Shown one piece after another: positions 5,370-9,721 of a DNA stretch of 9,721 nucleotides. Made by a program: the position numbers and the translations under genes. The stretch is from the NCBI GenBank assembly GCA_002496425.1, contig DAJS01000027.1, positions 4,490-14,210 of the forward strand. The letters are read 5' to 3'. The stretch comes from Acidilobaceae archaeon UBA162 (GTDB lineage: Archaea > Thermoproteota > Thermoprotei_A > Sulfolobales > Acidilobaceae). Every line of letters starts with the position of its first letter. Position 1 is the first letter of the stretch. The notes under the pieces were generated by a model, which was not told the DNA's origin, did no database searches, and saw nothing but the letters and a program-made list of their open reading frames with translations.

Positions 5370-6629
5370 CTATGAGGCCCTCAGGCCCATGACCAGCAAA
5401 GTCCCGCTTATCACCCTGCCGTACCTGGTCGCTGGCCCTGCCGAGCCCTGGATTCCGGAGAGCAGGCCCTTGAGGCTGCCCGAGAGCACGAACTCCCTAA
5501 GTCCCCCGTCCTTATCCCACGCCACTGAGACGTTTACGGCAAACTCACCGGTGTCGAAGTTGCTCGTGTGTACCCCCTGGACCTCGTCAACCACCACTGC
5601 GTCCCCTAGGTCTGCCTCAGGCTGGGCCTGTATGACAAGGTACGTCGCCGAGACCGTGGGGAGGCCCGTGAAGGTCCTCCAGGCCGAGTGCGTGCTCTCG
5701 AACCCAGCCCTCCTGGACCAGTAGGTGTCCGAGAGCGGACGCACGAACATGCCATTATCTATCACAGTTACCCTCCTGGTTGGCAGCCCCTCGCCGTCAA
5801 AGGCCCTGGACCAGGCGGCCCCCTCTACCCTTGGGTCGTCAATTACAGTTACCTTCTGGCCCACGAACTCGTTCAGTCTGAGCGGCGACCTGCCCCTGTG
5901 CACGCTGTCGGCCCTTACCGCGTGGTTAAGGAGCGGGAAGAGGAGCTGGGACACCGCCTTGGGGGTCAGGGCTATGGGCCTGTTGGCCACGCTGGCCTCC
6001 CTCCTGCTTGATGTCATCTCAACCCTGTAGGTAAGGCCCTTGACCAGGGAGCTGACGCTTATGCCGCTCATGAGCTTAGAGTCTGTGTACTCATAGACCT
6101 CAGGGCCCACGTAGTTTCCCTTAACTGCGTTGGCGCTGGCCGCCAGGTAGGCGAATGAGTTGATGGACTCGACATCAACCCCCTCACTGTTCACCAGCCT
6201 GACCTTGGCCCTTCCCGCCGAGGACCTGGCGCTGACTAGGTTGACACTACTGGGCATAGAGGCCTTGAGCTCCTCAAGGAACCCCCTGAGCTGCTCGTGA
6301 GGCTCCTCCGTTGCCGGGTCGTAGCTCATAGCCAGGGGCTCCACTGGCTCGGGGCCCGGAAGGCCCACGTAGGGGTCCGGGCTCACGGCGGCTGCCGACT
6401 CCATGGCCCTTCTCATCAGCTCGTCGTCAAGGCTGTGGCCGTAGGCAAATCCCTGCCTTCCATCCTTTATTACTCTGAGCCCGTAGCCCTCCTCCCTGTA
6501 GGTCATGCCGTACTGTGACTTCTTCTCCCAGCTGTACTCAACTGTCATCACGTCAGCATATATAACCTCGGCCTGGTAGCCCTGGGATCTCAGCCAGACT
6601 ACGGCCTCCTCAGGCCTCAACCCAATCAC
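5370..6629 (-). CDS. tldE: TldE/PmbA-like subunit of TldD/TldE metalloprotease
   Basis: A 419-aa non-catalytic partner of TldD. In studied bacteria the two form a heterodimeric cytoplasmic peptidase that degrades unfolded or small peptides and matures some modified peptides. The fold signature is visible: an N-terminal domain with GYGLRVIKDGRQGFAY (48-63), then SPLRLNEFVGQKVTVIDDP (248-266), FDGEGLPTRRVTVIDNG (277-293), and the C-terminal VQGVHTSNFDTGEFAVNVS (350-368). The HExxxH metal motif of TldD is absent: the matching area reads LLNHAVRADSVHRG, as expected for TldE. The start is GTG at 6629; GTGA overlaps the tldD stop by 4 bp, and an AAGGTGG sequence lies immediately upstream, so translation is coupled to tldD. 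It ends a two-gene operon and faces the membrane cluster tail to tail. Subunit identity is firm; the native substrate in this organism is unknown. Confidence 0.9.
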   Translation of the reverse strand: MIGLRPEEAVVWLRSQGYQAEVIYADVMTVEYSWEKKSQYGMTYREEGYGLRVIKDGRQGFAYGHSLDDELMRRAMESAAAVSPDPYVGLPGPEPVEPLAMSYDPATEEPHEQLRGFLEELKASMPSSVNLVSARSSAGRAKVRLVNSEGVDVESINSFAYLAASANAVKGNYVGPEVYEYTDSKLMSGISVSSLVKGLTYRVEMTSSRREASVANRPIALTPKAVSQLLFPLLNHAVRADSVHRGRSPLRLNEFVGQKVTVIDDPRVEGAAWSRAFDGEGLPTRRVTVIDNGMFVRPLSDTYWSRRAGFESTHSAWRTFTGLPTVSATYLVIQAQPEADLGDAVVVDEVQGVHTSNFDTGEFAVNVSVAWDKDGGLREFVLSGSLKGLLSGIQGSAGPATRYGRVISGTLLVMGLRAS

Positions 6630-7969
6630 CCCACCTTGAGCCTCGATACCCTTACATAGGGCCCGCCTGTGCTCACGAAGACGCTCTGCCCGCTCTTGCC
6701 GCAGACGCCTGGCCTGACATTGAAGTCCCTTGATATCCCATCTATGTAGCCTATGGTCTCTATGGTGTACCCGGCTATGCCTGTCGTCCTGAGCGGCTCC
6801 TTCTCCTCACCGTTAACCACGTGATAGCCCTCCTGTATGCCAAACTGAAACGTTCCGTCAGGGCTCGTCTGCCCTCCCATAACTGAGAGCATTAGGTAGC
6901 CATCCTTTATGTCCTCCATGAGTTCCTGAAGCGTCATGTCGCCCGGCTTGAAGTACGTGTTCCTCATCCTTATCAGCACGCTGCTCCTGAAGTCCTCAGC
7001 CCTGCCATTGCCTGTAGGCTCAAGGCCAAGGGCGGCAGCGTAGGACCTGTCAGTCATGAACTCCTTAACGACACCGTTCTCTATTATCTTTACTTCCCTC
7101 CCCTCAACGCCCTCATCGTCGTAGGGGGTTAAGCCTATGGCCATGGGGTCGTCTAGGGAGGGGGAGTCGGAGGCATTGACAAACTCCCTTCCTATTCTCT
7201 GCCCCCTGAGCCTGCCCAGCGCCCCCTCTATAGCCAGGTCAGCCTCGGCCAGGTGGCCAAGGGCCTCATGGGCAAACACGCCGGATACCTCAGGGCCAAG
7301 TATGACCGAGTAGACCCCAGGCCTTGGGGCGACGCCCCTTAGCTGGTTCCTGAGCCTTCTGATCACGGTCTCAACTATCTCGTTAACGTCAAAGACCTCC
7401 AGCGGGTAGCCGAGGTACGTGGAGGCCCCCTCATAAGCTGAGGCAACCACGTCGCCCTCCCTAGCCACAGCGGTCACTGCGAACCTTGAGATCGTATAGT
7501 CAAGCGCTATGTCCCTGCCGTCTGTGCTGAGGTACTCCCTGTGGGCCTGGTAGAGAGAGTAGGACACTGTGACGGACCTGACCCTCGGGTCGCCCTTAAA
7601 GACGGCCTCCTTGACCTTCCTTAGGTCCTGCATCACCTCGGCTGGCGACCTGGACAGCGGGCTTCTCTCCCTTATCGTGACCCTGTCCCTCTTTGGGCTC
7701 AGGAGCGCTGCCCTCACGTTACCCTGACCCGAGGCGCTCTCTACTGCCAGCCTGGCGGCGTCAGGGCCCAAGGAGGTTGAGGAGTAGTAGCCCCATGACC
7801 CTCTCACCAGGGCCCTCAGCGCGTAGCCCTCGGTGAGGCCGTAATTTGTCACCACGTCCTGGACCTCCGAGGTGCTTACGGTGAGCGTAAGGGCCCTCTG
7901 GTACCTCACATCAGCGAACTCAGCGCCGAGCTCCTGAGCCTTCCTCAGGACCTCCTCCAGGGCTTCCAC
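6626..7969 (-). CDS. tldD: TldD catalytic subunit, zinc metalloprotease
   Basis: A 447-aa catalytic subunit of the TldD/TldE peptidase. The metal site is complete: FAHEALGHLAEAD holds HExxxH with H234, E235 and H239, and the PGVCGKSGQ stretch supplies C423, matching the third zinc ligand known from E. coli TldD. Other family marks are the N-terminal GAEFADVRYQ (15-24), YDDEGVEGREVKIIENGV (283-300), RSYAAALGLEPTGNGRAE (308-325), and MRNTYFKPGD (335-344). Length is typical of the family. The start is GTG at 7969; it gives the usual short lead into the first helix, and a box A centred near 7997 predicts a leaderless or nearly leaderless message. It is first gene of an operon with tldE (4-bp overlap) and divergent from the gcvH-like gene across 86 bp. 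No precursor peptide typical of TldD/E-matured RiPPs is seen next to it, so general peptide turnover is the simpler reading. Confidence 0.95.
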   Translation of the reverse strand: MEALEEVLRKAQELGAEFADVRYQRALTLTVSTSEVQDVVTNYGLTEGYALRALVRGSWGYYSSTSLGPDAARLAVESASGQGNVRAALLSPKRDRVTIRERSPLSRSPAEVMQDLRKVKEAVFKGDPRVRSVTVSYSLYQAHREYLSTDGRDIALDYTISRFAVTAVAREGDVVASAYEGASTYLGYPLEVFDVNEIVETVIRRLRNQLRGVAPRPGVYSVILGPEVSGVFAHEALGHLAEADLAIEGALGRLRGQRIGREFVNASDSPSLDDPMAIGLTPYDDEGVEGREVKIIENGVVKEFMTDRSYAAALGLEPTGNGRAEDFRSSVLIRMRNTYFKPGDMTLQELMEDIKDGYLMLSVMGGQTSPDGTFQFGIQEGYHVVNGEEKEPLRTTGIAGYTIETIGYIDGISRDFNVRPGVCGKSGQSVFVSTGGPYVRVSRLKVG

Positions 7970-7991
7970 CCCGCAGCTTTGCCTGGAGCAC

Positions 7992-8001
7992 TTAACTAAA
8001 A
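7992..8001 (-). promoter_or_regulatory. Box A of the tldD-tldE operon
   Basis: On the minus strand this reads as CTTTTAGTTAA-type sequence, centred about 28 bp before the tldD GTG at 7969. The normal spacing of about 26 bp would place the start site within a base or two of the start codon, so the message is predicted to be leaderless. Confidence 0.5.
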
Positions 8002-8018
8002 GGCCCTCTGTAGCAACG

Positions 8019-8025
8019 ATTTATT
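8019..8025 (+). promoter_or_regulatory. Probable box A of the gcvH-like gene
   Basis: ATTTATT in GATTTATTCC is centred about 33 bp before the TTG at 8056. A start site near 8048 would leave a very short leader, overlapping the GGGGGA at 8045-8050 that resembles a ribosome binding site. Either the A/T-rich stretch at 7990-8002 also serves this strand, or the GGGGGA is not used. Confidence 0.35.
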
Positions 8026-8055
8026 CCTCAGCCCCGGGCGCCTAGGGGGACCCGG

Positions 8056-8481
8056 TTGGCCAGATACCAGGTAACGGCCGGCAAGATCACGTTCACTGTA
8101 GACGACTCGCTCCTCTACACTGAGAGCGATGAGTGGCTGAAGGTTGAGGGCCAGAGGGTGAGGGTTGGGATAACTGACTATGCTCAGAAGCAGCTTAAGG
8201 ACGTCGTCGGCGTCGAGCTGCCAAAGGTCGGCCAGGAAATCCAGGAAGGCATGGATCTGGCGGTGCTTGAGTCTGTCAAGGCCACGGCTGAGGTCTACTC
8301 GCCTGTTACAGGCGTGGTAGTAGAGGTCAATGAGAGGCTGAGCGAGGAGCCGGAGCTGGTGAACAGGGAGCCATACGACTCCGGCTGGATAGCCGTGCTG
8401 GAGGTCAAGGAGCAGCTCGACACCTCCAAGCTCCTGGACCATGCTAAGTATGTCGAGAGCGTTAAGAAGAGGGCCCACTGA
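8056..8481 (+). CDS. gcvH: Glycine cleavage H-like lipoyl carrier protein
   Basis: A 141-aa lipoyl-domain protein of normal GcvH length. In the glycine cleavage system the H protein carries the aminomethyl group on a lipoyl-lysine arm between the P, T and L proteins in the cytoplasm. The lipoylation site is LESVKATAEVYSPVTG, with K75 as the modified lysine. Further marks are YTESDEWLKVEG (21-32), VRVGITDYAQKQL (35-47), VELPKVGQ (53-60), EVNERLSEEPELVN and the C-terminal GWIAVLEVK. Two usual residues differ: the HEW histidine is Asp25, and the LGD glycine is Lys48. The start is TTG at 8056 with GGGGGA five bases upstream. No gcvT, gcvP, lipoate ligase or other partner lies in the window, so it is an orphan here; a carrier role in another lipoate-dependent pathway, such as an LbpA-type protein, is possible but not shown. 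Confidence 0.9.
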   Translation: MARYQVTAGKITFTVDDSLLYTESDEWLKVEGQRVRVGITDYAQKQLKDVVGVELPKVGQEIQEGMDLAVLESVKATAEVYSPVTGVVVEVNERLSEEPELVNREPYDSGWIAVLEVKEQLDTSKLLDHAKYVESVKKRAH

Positions 8482-8509
8482 CCAGTATGGAGATCTATAT
8501 ACGTACTGG
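8482..8509. repeat. Inverted repeat between gcvH and the sdhA promoter
   Basis: CCAGTA (8482-8487) and TACTGG (8504-8509) are exact reverse complements spaced by 16 bases, giving a 28-bp dyad with A/T-rich centre. It begins right after the gcvH stop and ends about 10 bp before the strong box A of sdhA. The size and place suit a dimeric regulator site; as RNA it could instead form a hairpin at the end of the gcvH message. Chance cannot be excluded for 6-bp arms. Confidence 0.35.
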
Positions 8510-8519
8510 GCCGCATGGC

Positions 8520-8529
8520 TTTTATATAT
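8520..8529 (+). promoter_or_regulatory. Strong box A and ribosome binding site of sdhA
   Basis: TTTTATATAT is the most canonical TATA element of the window. With about 26 bp spacing the start site falls near 8550. The predicted 20-base leader carries GAGGCGG at 8555-8561, eight bases before the ATG at 8570. This is the only gene here with an ATG start and a leader of this kind. Confidence 0.65.
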
Positions 8530-8569
8530 GTTGTGATGTTCTACCCCTGAAGGCGAGGCGGCCTAGCTC

Positions 8570-9721
8570 ATGCCAGCGGAGACCGTTTATCATGACGTGC
8601 TGATTGTAGGCTCGGGCATCGCTGGTCTAAGGGCTGCCGTGGAGCTGAAGAGGAGGTATGGGGATAAGCTCAACGTAGCTATCATAAGCAAGGTACAGCT
8701 CATGAGGAGCCATAGCGTCGCTGCCGAGGGCGGCACCGCGGCCGCGCTCTACCCTCAGGAGGGCGACAGCCCCGCGCTCCACGCCTGGGACACCATAAAG
8801 GGCTCTGACTTCCTCGCTGACCAGGACGTCGCCTGGACATTCGCAAAGCTGATGCCTGAAGAGATACTCCTGCTGGATCACTGGGGCCTCCAGTGGAGCA
8901 GAAGGCCCGACGGAAGGATAATGCAGAGGCCCTTCGGAGGCCACTCGTTCCCAAGGGCCACTATGGCTGCCGACAAGGTTGGGCACGCGGAGATGAGGAC
9001 TCTCTACAACAAACTGCTCCAATACGACGGCTGGGAGAGGTATGACGAGTGGTTCGTAACGGACTTCATAATCGAGGACGGTGTCTACAAGGGCTTATTC
9101 GCCATAAATATGAAGGATGGCAAGCTCTACATGTTCAGGAGCAAGGCGGCCATAATAGCCATGGGAGGCATTGGCAGGCTCTACCCATTCACAACCTACT
9201 CCTACACGGCGACCGGCGACGGCATGGCTGCTGCCTACAGGGCCGGGCTGGCGATAAAGGACCCAGAGTTCGTTCAGTTCCACCCCACAGGCCTAGTGCC
9301 CACCGGCATACTGATAACCGAGGGCGCCAGGGGCGAGGGGGGAATACTCAAGAACAAGAACGGCGAGAGGTTCATGGCCCGCTACGCTCCCAAGTTCCTT
9401 GACCTGGCGCCCAGGGACGTTGTCTCCAGAGCGATGTACACCGAGTACCTGCAGGGCAGGGCCTTCATAGATGAGGTCAGCGGCATGCCCTACATACAGC
9501 TAGACCTGACACAGCTGGGCGAGGAGAAGATAAACGAGAAGCTACCAAGCATAAGGGAGATAGGCATAAGGTATGTGGGCATAGACCCCGCCTCCGAGCC
9601 ACTTCCTGTCTTCCCGGCAGCCCACTACCACATGGGAGGTATAGCCACGGACTCACTATACAGGGCCATGACGTCAGACCACAGGTGGGTCAAGGGCCTG
9701 TTCATAGCCGGTGAGGCCTCT
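8570..9721 (+). CDS. sdhA: Succinate dehydrogenase/fumarate reductase flavoprotein subunit, 3'-truncated by window edge
   Basis: The first 384 codons of SdhA, whose family length is about 560-600 aa; the frame stays open to the right edge. The protein oxidises succinate to fumarate (or the reverse) on the cytoplasmic side of the membrane complex II. Seen: an N-terminal FAD-binding VLIVGSGIAGLRAA (10-23); RSHSVAAEGG (46-55), in which H48 matches the histidine that binds FAD covalently in SdhA; FHPTG with H238; LITEGARGEGG with E251 and R254; PRDVVSRA with R282; AAHYHMGGI with H352; and the start of the GLFIAGEAS motif at 376-384. These complete the known active-site set as far as the gene is visible. 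The SH-V-AEGG histidine argues against L-aspartate oxidase. ATG at 8570 has a ribosome binding site and a strong box A. The remaining subunits (sdhB and anchors) are expected downstream. Confidence 0.95.
   Translation, partial: MPAETVYHDVLIVGSGIAGLRAAVELKRRYGDKLNVAIISKVQLMRSHSVAAEGGTAAALYPQEGDSPALHAWDTIKGSDFLADQDVAWTFAKLMPEEILLLDHWGLQWSRRPDGRIMQRPFGGHSFPRATMAADKVGHAEMRTLYNKLLQYDGWERYDEWFVTDFIIEDGVYKGLFAINMKDGKLYMFRSKAAIIAMGGIGRLYPFTTYSYTATGDGMAAAYRAGLAIKDPEFVQFHPTGLVPTGILITEGARGEGGILKNKNGERFMARYAPKFLDLAPRDVVSRAMYTEYLQGRAFIDEVSGMPYIQLDLTQLGEEKINEKLPSIREIGIRYVGIDPASEPLPVFPAAHYHMGGIATDSLYRAMTSDHRWVKGLFIAGEAS

Noticed and set aside
7996..8478. 160-codon minus-strand frame opposite gcvH
   Set aside because: It covers nearly the whole GcvH coding frame in antisense, overlaps the tldD promoter region, and shows no family motif.
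8627..9402. Minus-strand frames (8627-9022, 8700-8954, 9095-9283) and a second plus-strand frame (9049-9402) over sdhA
   Set aside because: All lie within the clear SdhA reading frame, which carries every FAD and active-site motif. They are shadows.

Overview
The window looks like chromosomal DNA of a hyperthermophilic or thermoacidophilic Thermoproteota archaeon (crenarchaeote). Evidence: high G+C, arginine written mostly as AGG, tightly packed genes, TTTTTA/TTTATA-type box A elements a fixed short distance upstream of start codons, GTG/TTG starts in eight of the nine genes whose start is visible, and a metabolic gene set typical of that group. Codon use and G+C recall the Acidilobus/Aeropyrum neighbourhood, but the genus is my inference. 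No tRNA, rRNA, CRISPR array, insertion sequence or tandem repeat was seen, and no T-rich terminator at any gene end.

Layout. (1) 1-1271, + strand: the last ~80% of a hydantoinase B/oxoprolinase-family subunit, cut by the left edge. (2) 1266-2441, - strand: a NagA-like amidohydrolase (N-acetylglucosamine-6-phosphate deacetylase family), convergent with and overlapping the 3' end of gene 1. (3) 2442-2715: a 274-bp non-coding stretch with promoters for both flanks and several inverted repeats. (4) 2716-5245, + strand: a compact four-gene membrane cluster: a 70-aa two-helix protein, a single-pass protein with a sequon-rich outer domain, a GT39/PMT-like GT-C glycosyltransferase, and a second single-pass sequon-bearing protein. 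(5) 5246-5369: short convergent junction without a convincing gene. (6) 7969-5370, - strand: tldD-tldE, a translationally coupled pair for a TldD/TldE metalloprotease. (7) 8056-8481, + strand: a GcvH-like lipoyl carrier protein, divergent from tldD. (8) 8570-9721, + strand: the N-terminal ~two thirds of succinate dehydrogenase/fumarate reductase flavoprotein, cut by the right edge, with the best promoter of the window.

Working together. TldD and TldE should form one heteromeric peptidase. SdhA belongs to the citric-acid-cycle/respiratory complex whose other subunits should follow outside the window. GcvH is an orphan here. The four membrane genes are the part without a ready description: a membrane glycosyltransferase packed between two potential glycoprotein substrates or partners suggests a small cell-surface module. 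That link rests on gene order and topology, not on recognised families for the three small proteins.
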